A stretch of 64,000 bases of DNA from Ampullaceana balthica (Eukaryota; Mollusca; Gastropoda; Lymnaeidae). A model generated the notes under the pieces. It saw nothing but the letters and a program-made list of their open reading frames with translations. It made no database searches and was not told the origin of the DNA. Location of the stretch: contig CALYLW010000012.1 in NCBI GenBank assembly GCA_944989445.1, positions 1,033,001 to 1,097,000 on the forward strand, in the 5' to 3' direction. The position numbers and the translations under genes were made by a program. Every line of letters starts with the position of its first letter. Position 1 is the first letter of the stretch. This document shows, one piece after another, positions 1 to 11,300 of this stretch.

Positions 1-375
1 CGTTCTCCTACCTCGTTAACCTTTGAATCCAAAGCAATGCAACGAAAATAGAAGCAAGTGTTTCAGATGAGAAAGAAGTATTACCAAAAATGGTCTAGAG
101 TTGTCTAACATCACTTGCCTCACAGCTACATATTGACATACTATCAAAGATTAATATCTTTCCAAATACTTATTCTTCTTGCCGCAAGAACCTCCAAAAG
201 AAAATTTACTTTTTTATTTACTTAGTTAATACATTGTGCTGCTCGAGTGGTACATCATTAAGAAAGGTTTAAGCGCTTTGGATATGCAGAAAATGTACTA
301 ATTTTTTAAAGGTAATTTTTATACTTGTGTAATCCGTTTAAAAATGCGAGTAATAAATAGGAAATGTATCTTTAC

Positions 376-528
376 TTCGGTTTGTTAGAAGTGGTCTTGG
401 GATTGTTTGGACAATATCCACTCTACCAGAGATCCGAATCCAATCAAAGTCATCGTCATTGTCTTGACTCCAGCCACACAAAAAAGGATCTTCAAAATTG
501 CAATGCAGTTTTCTGTCCGTTGATTTAT
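376..528 (-). CDS. Gene B, MAM exon 1 (N-terminal part of MAM domain)
   Basis: This 153-base exon has an AG acceptor before 528 and a GTAAAG donor after 376, both phase 1. It encodes the start of a MAM domain: a Cys followed by NFE, then LCGWSQ, then DDDFDWIR, the usual opening of MAM domains, which are extracellular adhesion or dimerisation modules. It matches the first MAM exons of genes C (29513-29674) and A (55042-55191). Phase fits the CCP exon at 13644-13856, across a 13 kb intron packed with mobile elements. The rest of the MAM domain, stalk and any membrane anchor must lie left of base 1. The exon is open, and nothing marks it as a pseudogene. The domain call is firm; linking it to the upstream exons is inference from phase and order. 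Confidence 0.8.
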
Positions 529-597
529 CTGAAGGAATAAAACAAAACCGTAAAAACCAAGTTTTGGACTATAAATCCTTATACATGAGACATAACT

Positions 598-2615
598 GGT
601 GAATGTTCATTCTCTTTTGGGTCGAGCCGCTAGGCTCTTAAGACCCGGTTCATTTTATCGCAAGCGAGCCTCATCAAGCGGGCATCGCCGTAGAGGTAAC
701 CCTCTGCAGGTACCGTTACTTCACATTCCAAATCCCCGCACAGCCCGGGGCACTCTTCCAGTACGTGGGCCACCGTCTCTTCTGGGTGGCCACACAGCCG
801 ACAGGCCAGTTCCCTTCTGGTGTTAAATTTGTACAGGTAGCTTCGTGTGGGACAATGTTCAGTTCTCATTCTAGTTATGAGCGTCTGATTGCTACGTCCA
901 AGTTTCCACCAGGAATCGCTTTTGCTCGGTCGCGGCATGTACTGGAATACTTTTCTGGCCGTGCTTCCAGAAGCCCAGCCCTGAAGCCATTTCTCTCGGA
1001 AATGGTCTTTAAGCCACGATCTGACCCCCAGCTGGGTCATCGGGCGATCGGGTTGGGGCTGAGCTGAACCTTCTCTCGCTAACTCATCGACCCTGTCTGA
1101 ATGAGGCTCGCCACTGTGCCCAGTGATGTACTGAAGGACTACTTTTCCGCCTCGTGCTAGGATTTCACCTACTGTTTCCAAAATGACACTGACCGTTTTC
1201 GTCTCCAGAGAGGATCGACCCACGGTCTCGAGCGAAAACCGTGAGTCGGTGAAAACTACGACGGTCGGGAAAGCCTTTCTTCTTGCTAGACGTCGGCGCA
1301 CTTCCTTCAAACCCTTGCAAATCGCCTCCAGTTCGGCGTCGTGACTACTGTATGCGGATCCGCACGGCCCTGACAGTTCGATACTGTCAGGTCCAGGTTG
1401 AGGGTATTGAATTAGTACTCCGTATCCACTTCTGCCATCCTTGAAACGCGAGCCGTCCGTAAAGACTTTTACCACACTATCGCCATAAGCTTTGATTGTC
1501 TTCAGAGTCTCGTCTCGCTGGAGCTCGACGGGACTGGCTTTCGTCACCGCTGTATTTGCCAGTGTCAAACGTAGTTCAGGCAAGTCTGAGCTTTCATGTG
1601 GTCCTCGAGCAGGGACCAGTCGCATGCGTTCCCTGTGCTTGGGTATGGGGACTGAGTCTTCTAGTTCGTAGACCGTATCCATGAAGGATGGTCTTTTCAG
1701 TCGGGTCCTCTTTACCCATCGGTCTTGTAATTGAAAGCAGGGTTCGTCATGCTCCAACCTACGGTATCGCTCCACCGTAGTCATGATTGCCTTTTCTCGC
1801 CTTATCGCCAGGGGTTCTACGTTAGACATAATTTCTACAGCGGCTGTGGGTGTCGTACGCAACGCCCCGCATACAAACCGTAGAGCTTGGTTTTGTATGC
1901 GGTCCAGACCCTCTAGAGCCGTACGGCTCGCAAAGGCCTGGACCGGGAGGCTGTAATCAATAGCACCCCTCACACTACCGAGATAGAGAGCTCTCAGTAG
2001 TCTTGCATCCGCGCCCCAACTAGTGCTAGCCAGTTTCTTCACCAGGGACAGTTTAGCTGTGGCTTTGGCACACAATTCACGCACATGGTTATGTAGCTGG
2101 ACCTTCTGGTCCAGTTTGATTCCCAAATACGTTGGTGTCCGATCCCAATTCAATCTTTTCCCACATATCTGAAGCACCACCTCATGCTTCAGTGCATTCC
2201 TTCCATTTGTGAAAATGGAATGGACCGTTTTCTCCGTATTGACTACTAGGCGCCAACGGTTGGCGTAGTCTTCGATTCGATTCAGATCTTCCTGCAGCCT
2301 GTTCTGCAGGGTTGCAACGTCCTTTCCGGAACTCCATATAGCCAGATCGTCAGCAAACATGGCATTCTGTGACCCCAGAATACCTTGTAGGTCGTGGACG
2401 TAGGCTAGGAACAATGTACAACTAAGGGCGGACCCCTGTGGGAGTCCGTCCTCCAGGCGATCTTCGTTGGATAATGACTCCCCCACTCGGGTCTTGATCG
2501 TTCTGTCCGTAAGGAACGATTTTATCCAACTGTACATGTTCGCAGTGACACCTAACTGCTGCAACTTATAAAGTAGCCCTCCACGCCACACCTTGTCGTA
2601 TGCCTGCTTTAGATC
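598..2615 (-). mobile_element. 5'-truncated RNase H-bearing LINE inserted in repeat X
   Basis: This insertion is bounded by an 11-base target-site duplication, GAGACATAACT, at 587-597 and 2616-2626. Its 5' end (2615, minus strand) starts mid-gene inside the reverse-transcriptase palm, the usual result of incomplete target-primed reverse transcription. The 3' end is next to 598. A second, shorter LINE lies at the same position of another X copy (23004-23999), which suggests a target-site preference. Confidence 0.85.
630..2615 (-). CDS. LINE ORF2 fragment: reverse transcriptase, RNase H, zinc knuckle
   Basis: The frame is open from the truncation point to a TAG at 630-632, about 660 codons. 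In order: DLKQAYDKVW of the RT palm, PQGSALS, the catalytic FADDLAIW (YADD-type box), a thumb region with TPTYLGI, then an RNase H domain with FTDGS, DAELEAI and a later FTDSR, then a CRLCG...H....C knuckle near the C-terminus. RNase H after the RT is found in the I/R1/LOA/Nimb group of LINEs; I cannot settle the clade by eye. The endonuclease and all of ORF1 are missing, so this copy cannot move alone, but the lack of stops suggests fairly recent insertion. It is transposon sequence inside a gene B intron. Confidence 0.88.
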   Translation of the reverse strand, partial: DLKQAYDKVWRGGLLYKLQQLGVTANMYSWIKSFLTDRTIKTRVGESLSNEDRLEDGLPQGSALSCTLFLAYVHDLQGILGSQNAMFADDLAIWSSGKDVATLQNRLQEDLNRIEDYANRWRLVVNTEKTVHSIFTNGRNALKHEVVLQICGKRLNWDRTPTYLGIKLDQKVQLHNHVRELCAKATAKLSLVKKLASTSWGADARLLRALYLGSVRGAIDYSLPVQAFASRTALEGLDRIQNQALRFVCGALRTTPTAAVEIMSNVEPLAIRREKAIMTTVERYRRLEHDEPCFQLQDRWVKRTRLKRPSFMDTVYELEDSVPIPKHRERMRLVPARGPHESSDLPELRLTLANTAVTKASPVELQRDETLKTIKAYGDSVVKVFTDGSRFKDGRSGYGVLIQYPQPGPDSIELSGPCGSAYSSHDAELEAICKGLKEVRRRLARRKAFPTVVVFTDSRFSLETVGRSSLETKTVSVILETVGEILARGGKVVLQYITGHSGEPHSDRVDELAREGSAQPQPDRPMTQLGVRSWLKDHFREKWLQGWASGSTARKVFQYMPRPSKSDSWWKLGRSNQTLITRMRTEHCPTRSYLYKFNTRRELACRLCGHPEETVAHVLEECPGLCGDLECEVTVPAEGYLYGDARLMRLACDKMNRVLRA

Positions 2616-3104
2616 GAGACATAACTAAAAGTATTGATTATGTGCAAACTCGACAAACATTTACAGACTGAAACCGAAATTATCTCCCCTTTGCTTTTAT
2701 CCCGGGGGGGGGGAGGGGAAAGGTCTTGTCATCGATCGCTGGACCGAGCTTAGCGTTACACGCAAAATGTAAACAAAAGCACGCCGGTACACCTGGTTAA
2801 AACACGAGATGTGTTCACCTGTGGCTGGGGTGAAGTCAAGTGACCCGTAAAATGTAAACGATAGTGACCGCTACATTTAGTTTATATAGATAAACTGAAA
2901 TGCATTAATTTAATAACGATACGTTCGATCGATCTGAAATTTTGATACATACGATGCATTGTTAGGAGACACGTGTCCGTGTGCCAAATTTCAGCTCGAT
3001 GGCATGATGGGAAGTGGGTCATTTTTTACTTTTGTTTTTCCGCGGTGCCCGCCCAAGACAGACAGAGAGACAGAGACGGCGGTGAAATTAATATAAGGGA
3101 TTTA

Positions 3105-4260
3105 AAAATAAGAATCATTGAATTTTTGAAGAATGTTTAGCACTACCAAAATACCTGCGATGTGCTGCGGAAGAGGAGGGTTTAGTTAGCGTTGAAAAGC
3201 CGCGTACCTAATTTCTGGAAGATGAGACAATAAGTAACCATTGGAAAAGTTCAATATGGCGACTGACATAGTTGTAATACCACAAAAATAATTACCTTCA
3301 TGGGTTTTGATTAGAGCCTATAAAATTTTGTGAAGATGGGACCATAAATAAGAAAGTTTAACATGGCGAACTTTTATAGACAGTTACGATCGTTCCGTGT
3401 GGATTTTTGAAATTAAATCAGCTAAACTTATTGACATCAAGATTTTAATGTCTTATAGTTTCTAAATATGAGCAATCAAAATCGTATATTCCAAATTTGA
3501 TTAAGAAAAATCTATTGTAGCCAGAAACCTTTGCGGGAGTAAACTCAAAAACGTTCTAAAGTTACGACATAATCAGTGACTATAATAATATTTATAAAGC
3601 TTATATTAGATAGAAAATGAAGGTTCCCCCGGCTCAATCGTGCAAGCTGTAAATTAAAAAACACAAGTTTTGTCAATATTGGTAAAATCGTGTAAATTCG
3701 AAAGGGAATAAAGAAGTAAATATTTACGAAAAAAATAATTTTTTTAGGCCCGGCCACCAAATGAGTGGATATAACCAGTTTATTGCTCTTTAGTATTTTA
3801 ATATGGGTAATCAAGTTTTGATATACCAAGTTTGGTCATGATCTATTCAATTAAACAGTAGACGAAGTTTAAAGTAATTTTGATATAGGGGAAAAAACAA
3901 CATTCTGGCCGGCCCCTGGACCCCAAATGAGTGGAAAATTAATTTTAAAATGAATTTATTTTATTTTGCCGATTAGCATTGTGAGATTGCACTCACCAAA
4001 ATCCAAAAATGTCATGCTTCTATACAGCAAATAGGAAAATTAGTGATAAGTGAGTGAATGGGGTTTTTTCATTTTAATGGTATAAATGCCAAGAATTTTA
4101 TTTAAAATTATATTTGAAAATTAACATTTAAAAAAATAACACGTTTTTAGGCATTAACGGAGAATCATAAAGTTTACATACATTTTTGTTTTACTGAAAA
4201 CTTACTAATTAAAAATTTTAAAAATTAATTTTATATTGTTTAAATTAATTTTATTCTGTT
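3105..4260. repeat. Old AT-rich sequence with a copy of repeat family Z
   Basis: No gene is visible. Roughly 3330-4060 resembles, in plus orientation, the units of the 48-51 kb array (family Z): TAGTATTTTAATATGGG followed by an AAGTTT-rich stretch, a GGCCGGCCCCTGGACCCC block and GAGTGG. It is very diverged and its ends are unclear. Confidence 0.5.
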
Positions 4261-4403
4261 GTAAATTTTCACCAGAAAGGCGGTGTGATTTAGAATATCA
4301 TACAGAACGGGACTGCGATAAAGCTTTTAAATAAAATACAAAATACACAAACAAATTGTGTAATTAAAACAATAAATTTGAGCTTCATTTTAAACTAAAA
4401 CGA

Positions 4404-4434
4404 CAATAGACGTTTTGGCTAATGCCTTCATCAG
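4404..4434 (-). ncRNA. Hammerhead ribozyme core, mutated copy
   Basis: On the minus strand, CTGATGA (4434-4428) is followed by a GGC-ATTA-GCC stem-loop, as in the intact copy at 13190-13223. The required GAAAC box reads AAAAC, because the conserved G (complement of base 4416) is A. That base is essential in known hammerheads, so this copy is probably inactive. Confidence 0.65.
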
Positions 4435-4565
4435 TACAATAACATAAAATAGGTACTTACATATATTTCATTTCTTAAAACATATTATATCATAAAATAA
4501 TTTAAAATATTCATGTAAAATAAAATGAAAGGTAAAACAAAAACAAATGAAAAAATGAGAAAAGT

Positions 4566-5102
4566 AATGAAATGCTTGATTTTTTTCGTAGGAGGTCATA
4601 CCCGGAAACAGTTTTAATATCCACTGTAAATCGAATTAAAGTCATGGCTAAACAGGACACATTTACATCATCTGTTTCTGATCAATGTGATCGATCCAAA
4701 GTTATTTTAACTTTTCATCCCCATAATGTTATAGCCCGCCAGGTGATTCTCAAAAACCAACCAATCCTCATGGCTGACCCTGTAACTAAGCAGGTCTTCA
4801 AAAAACCTCCTCTTTTTGCTTTCCGAGAGATAGAAGCCTGAGAGATATACTTGTAAGAAGTCACCTTCCCACAATGAAAGCACATATTGGAACAAAGGTT
4901 GCAACCGTAACCGTTGCAATACTTGTCCATATGTGATTGAAATTAACCAAATTTTCTTTCCCTCTTGAAAACTTCATAGTAAAAGATGGATTCACTTGCA
5001 CAAGTCGCAACGTGATTTATGCAAATCTTTGCAAGAGGTTTAATAAAAATTTACGTGGGTGAGACTGGTCGTCGTCTTGGAGATCGGTTTCGAGAACACC
5101 TA
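4566..5102 (+). pseudogene. Penelope-like protein C-terminus, first part, with GIY-YIG start
   Basis: Recognisable pieces are FFRRRSYPE, then FHPHNV, then LMADPVTKQVF with a Pro-rich segment. Next come a Cys-rich stretch in another frame (CNRNRCNTCPYV) and the endonuclease signature, a Cys-containing NVIYANLCK strand and YVGETGRRLGDRFREHL. GIY-YIG nucleases nick DNA to prime Penelope retrotransposition. Several frame changes and a stop near 4840 show decay. The YVGET frame runs to the Helitron's 5' border at 5102 and resumes at 12507 without gain or loss of bases. Confidence 0.8.
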
Positions 5103-5312
5103 TCTATATATATAATTCTCTTCATGGGACCATGCCAGGCAAGTAAGCTGCAAAAATATGTGCAACCGAGCATGACGAATGACCCTCGCTCTCTCGGGTC
5201 AACTAAACACAGTTAACGTTTGGCAAGCAAAGGTAGTGGTGGAGTGGGGCATGTCTTGAGAGCAGCAATGTTTTTTACATTCACTTTTGATGTTCCTGCT
5301 CAGTGTGTATGT

Positions 5313-5380
5313 ATTTCGTAGTGTATTGGTTACTACATCCGCCTGACATGCTGAATGTCTTAGGTTCAAGCCCAAGCGGC
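5313..5380 (+). other. tRNA-Val-like segment inside the Helitron
   Basis: The stretch GTAGTGTATTGGTTA, an anticodon-arm-like CCGCCTGACATGCTG (loop reads GAC, a Val anticodon) and the B-box-like GGTTCAAGCCC are laid out like a tRNA-Val. The better-preserved relative at 62459-62527 has TAC in the same loop. The acceptor stem does not close, so I do not call a functional tRNA. Confidence 0.6.
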
Positions 5381-5919
5381 AACATATGTATTTTTTTTTA
5401 AAATGCTAATGCCTGTTCTCCCCCCCCCTTTTCTTAGCAAACATAAACACCGCTTCGCATGTCACGGAAAAAAGCTTAGTTCAATGTTATATCAATTCCT
5501 TCACCAGGTACCTGTCTGTTTCTATTGGTCGCATATTTGATGCATGGACGAAGTTGTTGCTCTCCAAATTGGCTTCATGGCTGTAATATTTGTTTATATA
5601 TTGTGGCGATGTCCGAAATACTTATCAAAAATTCTTCGGTGGTCCCCCAACGTTCACTCGCGTTGTTCCCATTTGTTCGTGCTACTGTTTGTGTCCGTTC
5701 TCCCCCTCCCCTTTTTTTCTTGCCCGTTCTTTTTTCCCCCCTTTCTTAGCGAACACAAACGCCACCTCTCCAGGCATGCGTAATAGTGTGTACCCTTAGA
5801 AGTGTGTACCTCAGTCGCTCAAGCTCAAGCTGTGTCCTCAGTCGCTTTGTTATCTTTTACAGTCGTCTGAGCCACGTTGCCTTTCCATTGTTCTCTTCGT
5901 TTGTCCCAGAAGCTTTGTT
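5381..5919 (+). other. Helitron 5' non-coding region
   Basis: This part of the Helitron has pyrimidine-rich blocks (CCCCCCCCTTTTCTTAGC-like near 5420 and again near 5710) and no convincing gene. The repeated pattern of a C-rich run followed by GCRAACA is shared with the short relative at 62299-62844, so it looks like conserved element sequence. No promoter motif can be named. Confidence 0.45.
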
Positions 5920-6420
5920 TTGATTTTGCCCCTTGGTATTGCCATTCGTTTCCTAACCATGGCTACCGCTTCACATATATTTCGTGGGGTCAACGGGTCT
6001 TTCAGTGTAGTCGAAATTCCTGCATCAGGTAACTGTTTATTTCTATCTGTCGCATCATTCTGGAAAAATGTCATCGACGAAACTGTTGCTCTCGAACTTC
6101 GCAAGATGGCTGTAAGCTTTGTTTGCGAACATTGGGATAACTATGGCGACGCCCTGTCCGTTGTTCTTACTCACGGAAGCACAGTCATACAATCAGCTTG
6201 ACAATACGCTGCGTACATGAATACTTCCGGCGTTTATGGTGGCGAGCAAGGAGGTTTGATAAACTGGAGGTGGCGTCTGCTATCAGATGGTCGCTAGCGG
6301 GTGAAGCCAGTGGGCGGAGAGTGGGGGAGCCTATCGCCATATTGTTGGACTCAAAACATTCCACCAGCTTTCATTACCTCTATACCAGTTTTCTCATTCT
6401 GGTAACGACTCCAATGAGCT
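5920..6420 (+). pseudogene. OTU-like cysteine protease remnant in the Helitron
   Basis: The frame opens with IPASGNCLFLSVASFW, where SGNC matches the catalytic-Cys loop (DGNC) of OTU deubiquitinase-type proteases, followed by ALELRKMAV as in the next OTU helix. After an in-frame TGA at 6199-6201 the frame continues with QYAAYMNTSGVYGGEQ, the OTU segment before the last strands. A frame change near 6250 then leads to EPIAILLDSKH and FHYLY, the region of the catalytic His. The whole fold is thus traceable, with one stop and one frameshift. OTU domains are known passengers of some animal Helitrons/Helentrons. The role in transposition is not established. Confidence 0.75.
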
Positions 6421-7350
6421 TCGTATTTTGTCATCTCGTTTTTTCTATAGTCTGCTAAGAAAAAAGTTCATTTCTGGTGGTCTAGATATTCTATTAAGGT
6501 CAATTACAAAGAGCTGTAATGTATGTAAGGTTATTTATTCGGTCAGCTGATCGAGGGCTACAGAGCCTGGTCTTATATTAATAATACGCTAACTGTATCG
6601 AAATGAAGTTCTACTGCTATACATAATTATAAAGAACGTACAAACAGGTCAACCCATTTATTAACATTGCAGGGGTCAGCGGAGGACTTTCTTAGTGTAT
6701 CATTTATATTGTGGCTTTGGGTGGGCTGGATCCCACGACCCTCAACTTTGTGAGGCGAGCGCACTACTGGCTTCGCTATCCAGCCGCTTTATCTTATGTA
6801 GTTAAGTAATATCTATACTTCTAACTTTTGAACTAAATATTTTCTTCGCGTATTGAAATTGTTTTACTATATTTTGCATGGATTTGAACGATTTCATGAT
6901 CAACGCTTATTAATTTGTTTATTTTGTTCTATATTAATAATTTAATGTATTACTTAATTTGTAACTTAACTTATTTTATAGTATAATTATAATATTCACA
7001 ATAGACAGTTTTAAAATTATAAGAATAAATAAGATATAAATATAACACGTGAGAGAAGCAACATTTTTATTTTTATGTTCGCAAATCAACTCACAACTGC
7101 AACTGCCCATTTAAAGTTCAATGGAAAAAACAAACAAAGAATATAAAATTATTAAAATGATATAACTTATATCATATATTTAAAATGTTTAAATCTAAAT
7201 ACTGAATTGAAAGTATTGAATGATTGACTACTGTCAACCTACTAGTCAATGACAAAGAAGTTGAAAATGAAAGCCAACACTGAGCCTGTCCCAGTTACCA
7301 AGGCTCCCGTTCAAAATATTACAATAATATAACATACACACTACACAGCT
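6421..7350. other. AT-rich non-coding part of the Helitron
   Basis: Apart from the SINE at 6665-6786 this is AT-rich sequence with no supported gene. It could be Helitron spacer or an older insertion. Confidence 0.45.
6665..6786 (-). mobile_element. tRNA-type SINE, family 1, partial
   Basis: Read on the minus strand this matches the SINEs at 52797 and 61090: a GGCTGGATAGCGAAGCC-like A box, GCGCTCGCCTCAC, GTGGGATCCAGCCCAC at the B box, then CCACAAT and GTCCTCCGCTGACCC. Only the 5' half is present. Confidence 0.75.
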
Positions 7351-7719
7351 TCCAATGTTTTGAGTCGCTCAAGATGGCTGCTGCGGGTGGGGGTCTGGCT
7401 TCAGCCTAGTGACGTCACGCCGCCTCCAGTTAATCAAACCTCCTTGGTGGCGAGGCTGAAATTGTGGCGATGTCTCAAATACTTCCCGCTACTATCACTA
7501 TTCACTTCCGAGATCGTCCGCATGACCCTCCTCGAGTTTACAATCCGGGTCAACGTCTCTCCATATCCCTGCTATTTAGCGGTCCTTTGGATCATGGCCA
7601 TTATGAAGTTCTCTTGCCTGTCACAAACACACGTGATGACCTTCTGGTGCCATCTGTTGACAACGTCGGCAAGTGCACCAACATTAAACACCCCTGTGAT
7701 CTCCACACTGATGTGACTT

Positions 7720-8385
7720 CACCTTCCCACTCTCCTGTTACTGATGAACATTTACAAACGCCGGAATTTCATTGCAACATTTGCTCTAAAAAGTTCACAC
7801 AAAAATATAATCTCAATGCACATTAAAAAAACACTCCAGTGAACAAACGCATTCCATAGAGGACGTTAAATGCACCATTTGTTCCAAAAACTTCCGCCTC
7901 CAGAGATATCTCAAAGCACATTTAAAAAGACACTCCAGTGAACAAACGCATTCCACAGAGGACTTTAAATGCACCATTTGTTCCAAAAACTTCCGCCTCC
8001 AGAGATATATCAACGCACATTTAAAAACACACTCCACTGAACGAATGACGCAATGTGACCATTGCCAGCAATGCTTCAAAACAATTCGCACTCTCAAGAA
8101 GCACTTACAAACTAAACATGTACATGTAGAAACACATTCAACAACATTCCTTTGCAGCATTTGCGACAAACAGTTTCACGCACACAGAAATCTTACTAAC
8201 CATTTGAAAACACATGCCCTGACGAAATCCTTCCAGCGTCAATACAGCACTGAATCGTTCACAACATCATCTCTTCTCAACAAACACACCGCCATGACAC
8301 ATTCTTTGAGTGTGTACATTGCAAACGTTCTTTCAAACAGTGCCATCTTCTCGCAAACCACATGCACATTCATCGCATTCAACTT
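7720..8385 (+). pseudogene. C2H2 zinc-finger array of the Helitron protein
   Basis: At least four classical fingers can be read: CNICSKKFTQKYNLNAH ending at 7825, CTICSKNFRLQRY..AHLK.H twice in a near-exact 98-99 base tandem duplication (about 7820-8035), CDHCQQCF...HLQTKH, CSICDKQF...HLKTH and CVHCKRSF...HMHIH. The frame breaks at the first duplicate and again near 8240-8300, where the array re-enters the Rep frame. Helitron and Helentron proteins often carry N-terminal zinc fingers, presumably for DNA binding. The fingers abut the Rep region, so they are probably part of one original protein rather than a host gene. Confidence 0.75.
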
Positions 8386-11300
8386 TCCGCTGCGTTTCAA
8401 GAACACACTGCCATTCCCATCGAGGAACACAACATTGGACTACCTACCGCACTATGTACTTCTTGCAATGCTCTTCATTGGCCATCAGAGGTAAACAAAT
8501 CCGGACATTATACTAAGTGTTGTCGTCACGGCAAAGTGTCTTTGCCACCGCTATCCCAAACTCCTCCTTTATTACAAAACCTCTTGAGTGGCAAGAATCC
8601 GCTGTCCCGACATTTCTGTGATAATATCAGGGAATACAACTCTGCTTTAGCTTTTGCATCAATGGGCGCCCATATCGCTCAACCACCTGGCCATGGACCG
8701 TATGCTTTCCGAATCCACGGTCAAATTAATCATAAAGTCTCTCAATTGTATACCAATCCTAACACGGACTCTCGATACGGTCAACTATATATCTTCGATT
8801 CTGCTGAGGCTACCACTCAACGTTTGCAAAACGATTGTAACAGTGCTTGCAGTGATATGTTGTTGTTGCAATTAGACAAAATGTTACGACAGGTTAATCC
8901 CTTCGCTAAATCCTACATGCAAATGCACGAAATTTTCACTCATAGTAACCCTGTTGCTGCTGTACGAATGGCGTTCGTGGAAAATCCAACTCTGGATATG
9001 AGAAGGTATAACGCGCACTCTTGTCAAACTGATGTTGCTGCTATCTTTGTAGGGGAAGATGTGGGAACCTCCTGCACAACGCGATATTTTCATATACCCA
9101 AGAGGAAATGCTTGCAAGCGTATCTCTGTACTCAATATGAACTGTGACCCCATGGTTTATCCGCTACTATTCCCTTACGGAGATCCAGGCTGGCACATAC
9201 AATTGACCCATGTTGAAGAAAAGCAAACCGCGAACAGAACCCGAGTCACACAACTCCAATTTTATGCTTACAGGCTTGCCATGACATCTGCATTCAGCAT
9301 CTTGCATTCCAGCGGCAAACTATTCCAGCAATATGTCGTCGACGCATATTTCAGAACAGAAGGCGCACGTTTACATTACCTACGCTTCCATCAACAAGAT
9401 TTGCGCGTAGAACAATACAGGGGACTGATTGATGCTATCGCTGCGAAAGCACAAGACAATAACCTTCGCCCTGGACAGTTGATCATTCTTCCCTCTACGT
9501 TTCAAGGCAGTCCACGGTACATGCAACAGAACTACCAAGACGCGACGGCAATTGTCCGCAAATTTGGAAAGCCTGACTTATTCCTAACATTCACCTGCAA
9601 TCCTGCTTGGCCGGAAATCTCTAACGCCATTTCCCATCATGAGCGCCCAGAACACAGACCTGATGTCATTGCCCGCGTCTTTCATATCAAACTTCGGGAG
9701 TTCCTAACTGACATTCTGGAGAGGAATATTTTCGGCAATGTAGTCGCATACATTTTCGTCATTGAGTTCCAAAAACGGGGCTTGCCTCATTGCCATATAT
9801 TATTGACACTTGATTCACAGTGCAAAATAAGGACCAAAGATGACATAGACAAATATGTCTGCGCTGAGCTTCCAAATCCCGAAATACAACCTCGACTTTT
9901 CCAAATTGTCACTAAATGCATGGTACATGGTCCGTGTGGCACGCTCAATGCCAACTCACCTTGCATGAAAGACGGCAAGTGCACCAAAACGTACCCAAAG
10001 TACTTCAACGCTGAGACACAAGAAAACACACAAGGGTACCCCATATACCGCCGAAGACAGGGCACAACTGCCATTGTTGGCAAATACGACATCGATAATC
10101 GTTGGATAGTACCTTACAATCCCTGGCTTTCTCAGAAATTCAATGCTCACATTAACGTTGAAGTGTGCGCGTCCATTCAATGTATTAAGTATCTATATAA
10201 GTATGTCTACAAAGGACACGACGCTGCATCCATTGCACTTCAGAAGGAGCCAGCCGATGGTGTTTTCCAACATGACGAAATACAAACTTTCCTTGATGGT
10301 AGGTATGTTAGTGCTCCTGAGGCTATGTGGCGTTTGGACGAGTACAGTCTTTCAGAAAAATCGCACGTTATTACACGATTACCAGTTCATTTGCCAGAAC
10401 AACAAGTCGTCTTCTTTCATGAGGGTCACGAAGAACGAGCGCTACAAAGACAGGCCAACAAAAGCACCATGCTCTTAGCTTGGTTTGAACTCAACAAGAC
10501 CGATCCTGAAGCTGTGGAGTTACATTACACTGATGTTCGCCAACATTACACATTCCAACAATCCTCTGGAAAATGGCAAAAGAGAATTAGAGGAGACACA
10601 AAAGTGATCGGTAGAATGCCTGGTGTTGCCATTAACGACACCGAACGTTATTACCTCAGGCTTCTCCTTACCCGTTCCGTAGGCGTCACAAGTTTCAACC
10701 TTCTACGAACTGTCAACGGCGTGGAATGTAACACTTTCAAAGAGGCGTGCAAACAATTGGGTCTTCTTAAAGACAAGATATGGCATGATACTCTTACAGA
10801 GGCATCTCAGATACGAATGCCACCGTTCTTGCGACAACTTTTCGTTTTCGTCTGTGTCTTCGGCGAACCACATAACGTTCCACACCTTTGGGACACGCAT
10901 AAACTATCCCTTTCTGAGGACTTTCTCAGAACATATTCCACACGCACCGCTTGCATGTATGCTCTCGTAGAAATAAATGACATGCTCCAACCACATGGCC
11001 TCAACCTGCACAAATTACACCTACCCCTCACTGACATTCTTCCAATGTGTCATTCATCTTCCGTTTTTGACGCTCAGGCTGAACACTCCCACGCTATGGA
11101 ACACTACGACAAACTCAACACAGAACAAAAGCTCGCTGTTGACACAGTTTTGGACGCTGCAAACAACGACTACCATCCGCTACAAACCTGCTTCTTCTTA
11201 GATGGTCCCGCAGGAACAGGGAAAACCTTTGTCTACAAAACCCTGATTAATACAATCAGAGCCAGGGGAGACAATCCTATAACCGTTGCATCAACGGGAA

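Larger units (their letters stand above)
545..3104 (-). repeat. Copy of dispersed repeat X, split by a LINE
   Basis: Two pieces, 545-597 and 2616-3104, together make one reverse-oriented copy of repeat X (see the tandem array at 20343-24064). Hallmarks are the inverted ends around AAATCCCTTATA and TATAAGGGATTT, a GGCGGAAAAACAAAAG-like motif, a CGATCGATC-rich centre and the internal site AGTTATGTCTC. That site is duplicated (587-597 and 2616-2626) around a truncated LINE. Confidence 0.8.

Noticed and set aside
7720..8385. Zinc-finger gene of the host
   Set aside because: It lies within the Helitron borders and runs into the Rep frame, so it is transposon protein.
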